DNA from: Lineus longissimus
Lineage: Eukaryota; Nemertea; Pilidiophora; Heteronemertea; Lineidae
Reading direction: 5' to 3'
DNA length: 64,000 nt
NCBI RefSeq assembly: GCF_910592395.1
Contig: NC_088308.1
Location: forward strand, 2,168,001-2,232,000
A program made the translations under genes and the position numbers. Positions 35,127 to 45,480 of the stretch are shown here, piece after piece (the stretch's first letter is position 1; each line of letters begins with the position of its first letter). The notes beneath the pieces were generated by a model. The model was not told where the DNA came from. It saw only the letters and a list, made by a program, of their open reading frames with translations, and ran no database searches.

Positions 35127-36375
35127 ATGGTAGCTTTGGGCATTTGATTGTATATCTGTCTACTCTCTAGGGTCCTGGGTATCATTTCTGCTCTTATCAG
35201 CCATAGATGTCCCAAGGTGGCTACTCTTTTTAATGTCTGCATCTCCTTGTCTCCCCACCTCGACATTACAATAACTGGCAATTCCCGCATCTGTTGCAAA
35301 AATTCATTACCTCGGTTAATGATTGTGGCATTAGTAGGTGGTCTGATTAATATCCTCAGCCACTCTAATCGCATCTATCTTCATTGTTTTTTCCCCTAAG
35401 TGATTGGTTTCATGTCCGGTATCATTTATCACCAGAAGTGACAACAGGGAGGCATGACCTGTTGACCAGTTTGGCAAAGTCTCTAGTTTAGACTAAGTTG
35501 TTTTGTCTGTGCCATTAACTCCATTGAACAAACATCCCCAAACCTTTATATTATCTTACCAAATGTTATTTCGGGAGGGATATTGAGAAATGCAGTTCAT
35601 TATCCAAGCTTTTCCCAGTTTCCTTCCGGTCTGTATCTTTTGAACAAAACAGATTTCAATATTTTGCAGGGATGATCAAGTATTGGGAATCAGAGGTGTG
35701 TCACGATTGACCATGATCTTGTGACATCGAATCTAGAAAACCCTTGTGTCACTGACCTTTAATTATTTCAAAATTATGGCTCTCATACCCCACACAAATC
35801 TTGGCACCAAAGATATTTTCTGTCCCCAAAAGCTTACTCACAAACACCTGCAAGTGCAAGGTTAACCCTCAACAAGGCCCAAAGGAAAACTGCACATTTC
35901 GCTAGTTTCATTTGCCAAACGTTGATGACGATCGACCCCATTTTAATGGGGAGTACTAATTGACCTAGATCAGAGAAACCACTTCCCAATATGACTTTTG
36001 AAAATTGTGGTAGATGAGAGCTGTGAGTGGAAGATAGGGCCAGTGCGCCGGATATAGTCTAATGGTGATCATGGCCCGATTATGTGGCTAAAAATATCTG
36101 CTACGTAGCTCATCTAGCTGAAAGGTCCCTTACAGCCTCAATGCAAACAACACCAAATGCTAGAAAGGGTTTGACATGTCTGAAGTATTAAGTTTGAAAT
36201 CATTGAGGGCAAAGCCTGTTTGGCGAGTCCTATTTTAAGGTCACTCCAGAGACAAGCTACTTCGTCATGCTGATCATGTGTCTAATCTGCAGTGATAAAT
36301 TGATTGTGTCGTCTAGACCTGCTTGGGAAAGTTATTAATGAACGCGAGACAACCTACAACCTTATAAAGCAATCA
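35127..36375. other. Unassigned non-coding DNA
   Basis: The sequence just after the repeat (35127-35400) may be the rest of the dispersed element, but there is no second copy here to test this. No gene is seen. Confidence 0.4.
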
Positions 36376-36625
36376 AGAAAACCTGTGGAGGAATCTTGTC
36401 ATCAAGTGAAGCAACCACTGGTGACGTTACTGCTGATTACGGGTGAGAGGAACCGATCTTTGTCCTCTTGCCGCACTGCACAAGTCTAGAAGAGATCTCG
36501 GCCAGAACCTTGGCATTCTCTATTCAAAGTGATGTTGACTTAAAGGAAAGCTTGCCATCTTTCCTTGCAAACAACCTGCAGCCGGATATATTACAGTCAA
36601 GCAAACCTGTGGAGGAATCTCAATC
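36376..36625 (+). repeat. Short direct repeat, 224 bp apart
   Basis: AACCTGTGGAGGAATCT follows AATCAAGAA- at about 36371-36396 and TCAAGC- at about 36597-36620. The match of about 20 bp is too short to tell a decayed tandem duplication from a shared fragment. Confidence 0.45.
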
Positions 36626-37399
36626 TCTCTACCACTGATTGCTTGTCAAAGGAGCCAGATTTTCTTCTCTTTCTTAGTGGAAGAGAGTTCAAAAAGTATT
36701 TGGACCGAAACCTCATAATCCAGTAGCTAGGTGGTGTTGAGCTGAATTGCAGCAAGTGAGGAAATGTGGTCATCTTGACTTTCAATATTTACTACTTCAA
36801 ATTGGGGAAACTTTTTTCTTGATTTTATTTTTTCCTCTCAATAAGCAATTTTACTACATTTCCAAGAGACTACAATGTCAGAACACAGTACAGTACAGTT
36901 CTGCCGTACAAAGGAGCAAATTCAGATGTTATGAGAAAAACCTTGTCCTCAAACATATTCAGGAACCAATTGGTATGCAAGTCCTGCTTCAAGACGGCTC
37001 CTGCCAACATGATTATGACCTCGAGTGTTTTCCCCAAACAATCCACCTTGTTTTTATCAGGTTTCCAAAATTTCATAATACGAAGAGTTATGGCTTTGTT
37101 ATCACGACATGCGGTGTTGTTTTCTATATATATTCTTCATCACATCGTCAGTCTTGATCAGACATGTTCATAAATTTCCAATTTGTAAAATCTGGCACCA
37201 CGATTCTGACCTTTGCCGGCATTGGCCGCTTGGTGTGTTGTATGGTGCTAGATATGGGTCGACTTTGTGTTAACTGCCTTGGTGTTGGTGTTTTATATTA
37301 TAGCGGTTCATGGTCCATCATAAACCCCAGCTGCAAGTGCGGGTATTTGGGGTATTGTTCATAATATATGTAAGAATAAAAGGCTGAAGCAAAATTGAC
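36626..37399. other. Unassigned non-coding DNA
   Basis: Four frames of 66-136 codons overlap on both strands between 36747 and 37364. Such mutual overlap indicates a local dearth of stop codons rather than a gene. Confidence 0.4.
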
Positions 37400-37963
37400 A
37401 TGATTTCTCAGAAAATTTTTATTGTAGTTTTGAAAAAATATATATATCACAAACAAAAAACAATTAGTCACTGGGAATCACATGAAACCCTGGATGAAAT
37501 ATCAGATAATGTAGTATTTGATCGATTCATTTTGAAAAAGAGAATTTTCCTCATGCATATGTTTACATGCTTATCTTGGTTATGGTTCACTGGTATATAT
37601 TGTAGAAGGAAACCAGAGCCCCTGGAGGTAATCTACATTGGTGACAGTAACCATCAACTCGTGGAGGACAGAAACGGGAATGACATTCAGTGCACAGGGT
37701 GGGGTGGAAGTCTTGTTATTACACAAAGTACGGCAAAGCAATCCAACATGCTGATCAGCAGCTCCCTTATCTGGGTCATATTCGCTGAAATCACTGATGT
37801 CTGGCTGAGGATGATTGATATATATGTGGACAGCCTGCTGATTGCATATTATTACCTATTTCCCATGTCATGTACCATGAATCAGGTCCTTATTAACATA
37901 CTTCAACTAGAGCTATCGGTAGTATTATTCCCAGAACAAAAAAGGGTTTCCCAAAATCAGTAA
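37400..37963 (+). CDS. Longest open frame in the window, 187 codons, uncharacterised
   Basis: The frame starts at ATG 37400 and ends at a stop after ...EQKRVSQNQ. I recognise no family. Hydrophobic runs lie at about residues 50-68 (IFLMHMFTCLSWLWFTGIY), 117-129, 140-158 and 162-177; a polar stretch, GDSNHQLVEDRNGNDIQ, is at about 81-97. There is no cleavable signal peptide. At roughly 6 stops per 100 codons, an open run this long is expected about 0.1-0.2 times in 64 kb, so it is mildly surprising but not compelling. The hydrophobicity may simply reflect T-rich DNA. No matching promoter, paralogue or splice partner is seen. It could equally be a relic of a mobile element. Confidence 0.13.
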   Translation: MISQKIFIVVLKKYIYHKQKTISHWESHETLDEISDNVVFDRFILKKRIFLMHMFTCLSWLWFTGIYCRRKPEPLEVIYIGDSNHQLVEDRNGNDIQCTGWGGSLVITQSTAKQSNMLISSSLIWVIFAEITDVWLRMIDIYVDSLLIAYYYLFPMSCTMNQVLINILQLELSVVLFPEQKRVSQNQ

Positions 37964-38444
37964 AGTGGTTGCCGGTGACCATGTATCAGGTCCAATTGAT
38001 ATTGTTTCAGCTGGATATTTTCAAATATGATGTTCAAAATTGGCCAAAATTTGGTAAATCGGCATAGTTAGGAAAACCATTTTGGTGTTAGCAGTTACAT
38101 TCATTGGCTTTAAGTCCTTAATCTACTTAATTTTATATGAAATTTACTGGAGCTAACGCTGGTCATTGTCTCCGATGCCAATTGGGCAGCTGGGCCCAGA
38201 CTCTCCACTGCGTTTGACTGATGCAAGCCACAAAGTAAAATCTTATTCAACAACATTTACTGCTCCCTGGGGAACAGATTCATGCATTTAGAATTGGCGC
38301 TTAAATCAGGCAGGTTCTCTTGTGGCAAAATGACTAGTGGCTTTTCGTAAACCAATAAATTTGTCTGGATCCTTATGAAGGTCGTTGGTGTAGTCACAGT
38401 GCCATTTATTTAATTCTCGCATATATTAACTCGAGGGGTTCTTT
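37964..38444. other. Unassigned non-coding DNA
   Basis: No gene, RNA or repeat is recognised. Confidence 0.5.
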
Positions 38445-38825
38445 TCAGTGCCTGTAGGTTCTGTTGCACATGAAAAAATTGTGAAAAAAACGCTATTGTA
38501 TCTGAGGTTGGGGTTTGCAGTCCATTGAGGTAAATATTAATGGATTTTCATACCCCTCTTTTTGCTTGAAGATTTGCCTCAAAATCTGCAAAAATGTAGG
38601 AATGATACCAAATTGAATTTGTTTTTACCCTGTAGGTCTGTTGTGCTTAAAAAAATGAAAAAGAAACAGTTGTAAATCTGTTGGAAGATATTTTCCATTG
38701 ACGCGATCATTGATGGATTTTCAACACTTCATTTTGTTTGCTTTTGCTTTTGCCTGAAGGCCTGTTGCAAATTCTTTATCAAGTGTAGAAAAAAAACCAA
38801 ATCGAATTTGGATTTTTCCAGGCAA
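38445..38825 (+). repeat. Diverged tandem duplication, period about 178 bp
   Basis: Copy 1 starts CCTGTAGGTTCTGTTGCAC (38451) and copy 2 CCTGTAGGTCTGTTGTGC (38629). Both continue with an A-rich stretch, TCCATTGA(G/C)G, ATTAATGGATTTTCATAC / CATTGATGGATTTTCAACA, a T-rich stretch with GCTTGAAG/GCCTGAAG, and ACCAAATTGAATTTG / ACCAAATCGAATTTGG. The copies differ by many substitutions and indels and so are old. Confidence 0.75.
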
Positions 38826-40599
38826 GGAAGTGATGGTGTAAGTGCAATATTTCATTGACAACTGTCACTCAGGCATGATATTTTTTACAATTTCTTACCC
38901 TGGAGTTTTGCAAAAGCACCATTATTTGCTTGTATTCATGGTCTGTGTAACCTCTTTTTTGAGAACACTAGAGTCTACTTATGTGGCCATAAACATAACC
39001 AGTCAGACACAACAGCAACAAAAATATATTGAGAACAATTATGGCCAAGGTCATGTTAATTGCGTAGCGTACCCCTATTCAATCGAACATATTGTCCATA
39101 CCCACTGTTATTTTTCCTCCCCTCTCCACCTCCAGACTGAATGATGGCCTCAATTGCAGTCATACCTAGATAAATACATCATATTGACAGAGTGGTTATG
39201 CCTGATTCACATCTGTTTTCAAATCATTAAGGCATTTGGACGCCCATCACACTCCACTATATTCAAAGAGAAAAACCAATCCATCATTGAGTTTCATTTT
39301 TCATCAGTATATTAGGATAATACGATATGACCTTCGGGCACTCACAAGTTTGTATGTTTGTTTTCTTTTCATATAAAGTACAAATACATCATAGGATGGT
39401 GGTCATCATCTCCTCAGGTTCTTCTGCGAGATGCACACGATGAAGGTCTTAGTTGATTATTGGAGACATGTCCGACTGAAAGCTTTTTGTGATCCGGCCG
39501 TTTGTGGACCTGCGTTCTGACTATTGACTAATCAAAGGAAAAAGTGTTTGGGGTGGTGAGAATGGTAGATGTCTGATTGATACAATGATTGTGTAAGCAA
39601 AGTGGTTTTTATCATGTTTTTGTGGCTGCAAAGAGGAGTAAATGACCGCAGCTGTCATACCCCAGTTTGGAAAGTAAGGGGAAAAGACTGTTAAACTGTG
39701 TTTTTGTTGATTTGATAATGAGTTTTTGTTCAGAATATTGTAAGAAAGGATGATCAAGGAGTAAATTAGCGCCACATTTTGCCAAAAAAAGTTCCCCCAC
39801 CATCCACTAAAACATACAAATCATGAATGCTGAGATAATTTGAAAAAGGTTCAACCCAATTTCTTCATTTCGTCTCCTGAGGAAGAATCAAATACTGAAA
39901 AATGAGACCCTGTTTGACTGCCTTAGATGACATTTCTTCGTGGTATCCTCAAAACGAACCTTCGCATTGCTAATCACCTTTCCTCTTTCTGCGCACTCTT
40001 CTTTGTCACTGTCTGTTTTTCAATTGTTCAAACTCAAGGCCATTGCAAAAAGGATCTGAGCAGTGCGTGGTAATTTTATCAGTTTTGATGACTCCATAAT
40101 ATTGTCAGAGTATTTGATCTGATAGGCGAAGTTTTCATAATGACACCGTTGGAGAAATTTTCATCATATTTTGTTAAGTGCACTCTCTGTACTACTTGAT
40201 GACTTCCAATATATTTTGATGTATTTGTTGATTAATCATTATCATACTCCTTTCAAATATTTGACAGGGTTGATTTCGATTGAAGGAGAAAAGACAAGAA
40301 AGTGCAAAATGTGAGCTGGTTAAAAAGATTGTTGAAAGAGAATCCTAAAATGTGATGAGTCGTACTTCCTGTAGAGGCTTCTCTGCTAGCAATACTCTAG
40401 ACTTCACAAAGGACAAGTAATGGGCGTATTTGGAGAGGTAGCTCTGTGAGCAGTTTTCCGTATTTCAACCTTCAGATAGAACAAGGTCATTTTCACTTTT
40501 CACTGATCAGGGTCTGTCTCAAAATGCTTCACAAGAACTTTCACTGTTACAGGTCTCCTCAGAGGCACTCTGAGATATCAAGTAGCTGCTGTTAATTCA
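38826..40599. other. Unassigned non-coding DNA
   Basis: Frames of 100 codons (38842-39144, plus) and 84 and 63 codons (39521-39803, minus) lack known motifs. No RNA gene is seen. Confidence 0.45.
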
Positions 40600-40715
40600 G
40601 TGCTCAGAGATCGACCTGGGAGATATAAAGTGATTACCAGGCCAGGATTCGAATCCGAGATCTCTGGATTGAGAATTGGATACCTTAACCAGATCGTTCT
40701 CAAGCTGCGCTTAAA
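40600..40715 (-). mobile_element. Possible tRNA-derived SINE remnant
   Basis: Read on the minus strand, CTGGTTAAGGTATCCAATTC, TCAATCCAGAGATCTC and GGATTCGAATCCTGG follow each other as in the D-arm, anticodon arm and T-arm of a tRNA. The B-box-like word has an extra A relative to GGTTCGAATCC, the A-box is poor and the anticodon stem does not close, so this is not an intact tRNA gene. A decayed tRNA-derived SINE head is the best reading. No A-tail or target-site duplication was identified. Confidence 0.27.
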
Positions 40716-41211
40716 ATAATGCAGTAAGTACTTGGAATTTGACCAAGGAGGGGCCAAAACTCGGATTAGATGCTGTCCCTAAATCACTTTGAAGTAACAA
40801 ACCACAAAGGCATCAGCAAAATAAACCATGATAATAGTGCAAGGTCAGTGACAAAGGCAGTTAAGCAACATTAGGTCGCCTACCCAAGGGAGTAAATTGC
40901 TACCTTCGGTAATTATAGCATATACAAGGTTGCTGTTTGTGAATAGATAGCCAGAATGCATTAGTTAGCTTCAATATTGACTGGTTGGCTTTGTACGCCT
41001 GGGTCTTGTTCAATCACCTTTATGTATGGATAATACCAGAAAGGATGGAATCATTGGGTGATTGAAGAAGGCTAACCAAAACCAGTGGTGTTTGGAGGTT
41101 ATTCCTGACCAGTGGATTTCCAGTCATGCATGCCAGAGTGTTCTAGTTAACCAAATGCTAAACCAGTGGTGGCCGCTGAAGCAGCTGAGGTAACCAGCCT
41201 GCAAGTTTTGC
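40716..41211. other. Unassigned non-coding DNA
   Basis: CCAGTGGTG/CCAGTGGAT words recur at 41080-41170, which may be a small decayed duplication. Nothing else is seen. Confidence 0.45.
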
Positions 41212-41300
41212 TACAGTGGAACCCTGGTAACACAACCTCTCATGGGACCGAAGTTGAATGGTCGCGTTACCGGTTACCGGGATGGTCGTGCTAGTGAAAT
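41212..41300 (+). mobile_element. Tigger/pogo-like element end (solitary)
   Basis: TACAGTGGAACCCTGGTAAC at 41212 resembles the TA-flanked CAGTGGAACCTCG-type ends of Tigger/pogo (Tc1-mariner superfamily) elements. It is followed by CACAACC...GGACCGAAGTTGAATGGTCG and GCGTTACCGGTTACCGG. No matching right end (GGTTCCACTGTA) was found within the next few kb, so this is a truncated copy or a misreading. The family assignment is from memory of terminal motifs. Confidence 0.35.
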
Positions 41301-43009
41301 TAAAAATCAGGGGACAAAATGCATGATTAGGTTTTCCCGCCAAAATTGTTGGAAAAATATTTCGACTTCGAAATTTTTCGAAGTCTCTTAACAGAAATAA
41401 TGGCTTCAACTAACTTGCCAACTTGCTGGCACAACCCACAAGGCCTACTGGACCATGGTTATCTTTATCTGGTGGCACAGCTGTCTTGTTGTTTAGAACT
41501 GATCCATTAGTTTACTGGAGAGGATGACTTGACCGATAAACTTAATTTAGTCAAGTTAGCATCTTTGGCCATGATCAGAGAGACTTTTGCAGGACATGCT
41601 GCCACTGTAACAGCTTACCAACCCATTCAAATAAATCTTTAGGTCACTCAATATGAGTCAATATGAGTCAATATGATGAATGTTGGTCATTAACCAATCA
41701 AAATGTGTGAATCAGGTCAATTTAGTGAAGAGGTCCAAGTGTCTAAATGCACTTAGTGATATTTTAATGGCTGTGTCAATTAATACTTCTCCCATGGCAG
41801 TTCATGGTGGTTGATAAGTTAAGAACTTGATACATCCTGTTGGGTTCTTGCCATCCCTAATCTCAATCAAGTTGATCAAGGGAGGTCACACTAATCTTGT
41901 CATTGGCTGCAGTGTTAGACATTTTGAGACATTTCAAAGATTATGTATTTGCTGATGATACGAGGTCTGAAATTACAATATTTGACAATGAAGAGACTAG
42001 AGTTCGTTATTTACTTATCTGATTTATAGGGCTGAGATAATTTACACCCATCGTCATTTGAAGATGTTATAAAATGTTGACTTTGCAAGAAGTGACTGTC
42101 TAGAAAAAATATCAATCGTCTAATGTTGTCATTTTTTCAGAGGAGAATAAATTCAATATTTACAAAGTTCACAATAACACCCACATATGATGTCCTATTT
42201 TTATTTCCAGGTAAGTGTTTTAAGTAAACAAATGACGAGTTGCGAATCATGAAGAAAAATTAATTAATGTATTAAATCCTTGGCCTGAATTTCCTAAGGG
42301 TCTATTTAAAAGCTCCTGGTTGTAAATTTTCCACAAAGTCACATTGTTATATCTATTAATCCTATGAAAGGTTTCTCAGATAATAAAATTAGAACTTTCT
42401 TTAATTTCTGACGACTAGATAAAGAAATCTAATTAAAAGCATCCAGATTGTATCATATGTGCTTAAAGTTCTCTGTAGCTTTCCCCGAGGGAAATATAAA
42501 CATTGGAAAGTATGATATACCAATATGATGCTGACCTGTGGGGAGTCATTAGTATATTTATTGTATGTAATTAAATACATTCCACAAAAACATATAATAA
42601 AAGATTCATCAAAATGATTAATTGTTGTCTTCAAAAGAACATTGGCTGATGGAAAAATTTTTGAAAGTTTTTCAAGAAATATTAAAAGATTTACATGGCA
42701 GAATCATCTTTATCATTATTCTCAGTATCGGTATCTTTCTTTTGTGTCTATGAGACACAGGTCATTACAAATTTTGATGAAGGTTTGTAAGACTTTGAAT
42801 ATTAGAAGGAGTTCCATCACATAGTATGGGTAATTTCCTTAGCCACACGAAGTAAGATGGGGGAAATCGAGGCGCTGAATATGTGTTTTGAGAAAATTTG
42901 ATGTGAAATTTGAATGTGTTTAGATTGGACACAACTGATGTAGCTTATCATTGCAGGAGCTGCAATCATTTGAACAAAATCATCGAAAGAGGAAGAAAAA
43001 GATTGGGAT
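41301..43009. other. Unassigned DNA with small inverted and direct repeats
   Basis: A perfect hairpin GACTTCGAA-ATTT-TTCGAAGTC lies at 41364-41385 and resembles the GACTTCGAAAATG block of the AT-rich repeat. ATGAGTCAAT is reiterated at about 41651-41676. Short inverted repeats occur at 42387-42434 and 42753-42769 (TGTGTCT-ATG-AGACACA). No gene is recognised. Confidence 0.5.
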
Positions 43010-43700
43010 CATATAGATTGGCACAAAGAAAAGCGAGTGCATAGAAAATGAAATGAATCAAGTCTTTAGGGAAATAAACACAAGCCAGCAAGTACTGAGC
43101 TGATGAGAAAAGATGCAGCAATCATCCTAAAATGAGTCGTCCTCCCCTAGTAGGCGATGAACTTGCTTTTCCTGTGAGGGTACGCTAATATTGTCAGTGT
43201 GGTAAGCAGGTGAGGAAAAGTGCACAGAAAGTGTAAAGTATTGGGAAATATATTGAGGCAAAGAGTACTGTTCTAATGAGAAAAGATGCAGCAATCACCC
43301 TTGAACCAGTACAATTATATTGTCTGCCCCCCCCCCCCCCCAGGCCACCATGATGCATAGATGAATTGGTCAGTTTGTAATGAACATGCTTCTCTGTGAG
43401 GGCACACTCATGGTGAGTATGGTCCTTGACCTACTAGCCACTGGCCAGACATGGGCAATTACATGCAGAAGAGAAACCCATAACCTCTAGGGGTGCTGGT
43501 CAAAACACATGCTGTCATCTCATTGCCACAGGAAACACAGCGCTATACTGCTGGCTTGAGAGACTATCTTGTTGATAAAAACAAGAAATTCACTCAAATA
43601 TTAGAAAGCGAATCTTCAGGAAATCAATGTAGACAACAAGAACTGATCGAATGAGAAAAGATGCTGCAATCATCCCTGAACCAGTGCAGTGAAGAAATTA
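43010..43700 (+). repeat. Diverged repeated modules, about 175-190 bp period
   Basis: GAGAAAAGATGC(A/T)GCAATCA occurs at 43105, 43278 and 43653, preceded by AGTACTG/ACTGATC words and followed in the last two by CCTTGAACCAGTAC / CCCTGAACCAGTGC. TGTGAGGGTACGCTAATATTG (about 43176) has a relative TGTGAGGGCACACTCATGG (about 43396). The spacings (173 and 375 bp) fit three or four decayed tandem units. Confidence 0.7.
43327..43341 (+). repeat. C15 homopolymer
   Basis: Fifteen consecutive C residues inside the repeated-module region. The run is prone to slippage and sequencing error, and is a G-tract on the minus strand. Confidence 0.95.
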
Positions 43701-43849
43701 CTACTTTTTGACTGCCTATATGGCTATACTTAACATTGACTCGGAAACAAATGTAGCTTTTAAATGTTTATATTTTACGCACAACAAGAGACCATCCATT
43801 GATATCAGCTCAGAATAAATCAAGCAGACGACATAATAATACCGTCTGC

Positions 43850-44200
43850 TGCTCTGCTGCAAAGAAATTGAAAGACTTCTTTATGAATGCCAAATATCTT
43901 CTTTAGCGTCCTCCACAATGCATGGATGATTGAATTTTTATGCAGCGACATTGAAAAATGTTCCCAGTTGCGGCTGCTTCTTTGCCAGTTCTCGCGTTCC
44001 CGCGATTGAATTTTTATGCGTCAACATTGGAAAAACATCATTTCTGCTCATTCAGTTGATGTTAAAGCGATTGAGTTTTTATGCCCGCCACCTGCGAGAG
44101 TTTAATTGACGTGGAAATGTCACAAGAAGTCGCATGTCGGCAGTTGCTGACGGAGTTTTGATTGGCAATTTGATCGTCTGAAATCAAATGTAGGGATTGA
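43850..44200. promoter_or_regulatory. Candidate enhancer with a triplicated homeodomain-type motif
   Basis: GATTGAATTTTTATGC occurs exactly at 43928-43943 and 44004-44019 and, with one change (GATTGAGTTTTTATGC), at 44069-44084; starts are 76 and 65 bp apart. The word joins a PBX/Exd-like TGATTGA half to a Cdx/Abd-B-like TTTTTATG half. After the first two, (A/T)(C/G)(G/A)ACATTG(A/G)AAAA also recurs. The surroundings keep CpGs (TCTCGCGTTCCCGCG, GCCCGCCACCTGCGAG). Repetition of a motif at similar spacing in CpG-retaining DNA suggests a cis-regulatory element; an old tandem duplication would also give this pattern. Confidence 0.42.
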
Positions 44201-45414
44201 AGGCACTTTGAATGGATTCCATCATTATCGGTATTGTTTATAATTTAAAATAGCCTCAGAGTAGGTGCAGTTATTGACACTAAACACCACGTCTAGCTTA
44301 TGTCATAAACTACCCCTCACCAACTGTTTCAACTGATGTATACATGTACCATTTTATATAAATAAATATAAACTGAGTATCGTCAAAATAAATTTAGTTT
44401 TTCTTAATTTGCATAATGAAGTGCACTGGGATGCTATTTTATGCAGCTATTAAGGAACTTATGGTAAGTTTATGACACCAAGTATCTTAAAATTTATTAT
44501 CTCATCTTTGTAAATTGTATTTGCAAATTTAGTTGAATACAGTAAGAAAAAGTGGTTACCCCTGGGTCTGATTTCAAAACAGCAGGGAACCATCACCACG
44601 GGCCTTGCTGTCAGTTACAATTGCCGAGCCAATAAATTTAATCAAATTTAATCCAATGCCTGTGAAAACCATGCGGTTTGTTGCTGTCGTGAAAACTGCT
44701 TTATTCTCCCGAGTGCCAAACCATGAAGATGTCTACGTTATAAACTATCAGGCAGCTGTTTCAGCCAGTAACATATATTTTATTATGTGTTTGCGCAGCC
44801 CTTATTTGGAAAATTGCCCCAGAAGTGTTAAAAGGGTTGAATAGTTTCTGTGGAAAATGTAAATTGAAGTATCCCACAGGACAGGATTCCTCACTGTTTT
44901 TTCCACTTATGTACTCAGTGCATAAAATTTGCGAAATCAAATAAGCATAATTTGTGCCCTAGACAATATTGTTAGTAATCTAATATATCTGATGTATGTA
45001 ACATGTTTGATTTATGGCTTTGTTTAAATTGGACGTGAACATACACGGCGAGGATATAGCTGTTAAACCAATAAAATAACCGAGCTGGGACCAGAGGCAA
45101 TTATACCGAGTGTGCACTTTATGTTTGGGATGATAATTTGGCAAGACCTGCCGTAAAAAATAGCATTTGTGGGATTTAATTTTATTTGGGATTTCAATAT
45201 AAAATTCTAAGCGATTGGGGTGTTATATTGCTGTTTGTTTGTCTGAAAAAAGTTGGTGGTATCAAGAGTTCAATTATAAATGGATGTGACTCGGTGCAAC
45301 ATACTGTCAGGTTTACTTCTCTTCGATGTTTTTTTGTGAATCGTGTAAATTGCAGAATTGTTGGTGGGCGTTTTTGTAGGATTTTGTTAATAACTCTGAT
45401 TTTTCCAAGGAGTC
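44201..45414. other. Unassigned non-coding DNA
   Basis: Frames of 79 and 81 codons (44605-44844, 45186-45431) have no known motif. No repeat is recognised. Confidence 0.45.
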
Positions 45415-45480
45415 CTTTACGTGTATCATAAACATGCGAATCTGATACTTTACATGTATCATAAACAGGCGAATCTGCTA
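45415..45480 (+). repeat. Short tandem duplication
   Basis: GTATCATAAACATGCGAATC (about 45422) and GTATCATAAACAGGCGAATC (about 45456) are near-identical and about 34 bp apart, each preceded by TTTAC(A)(T)GT. This is a local two-copy duplication. Confidence 0.8.

Noticed and set aside
35018-35374. 118-codon minus-strand frame
   Set aside because: Its last third lies in the dispersed TTAGCTCACC repeat and the other copy does not keep the frame.
41930-42020. A frame reading FADDT (YVFADDTR), like the reverse-transcriptase catalytic motif of LINEs
   Set aside because: The flanking residues do not match other RT motifs at the right spacing and the frame closes within about 25 codons, so it is probably chance.
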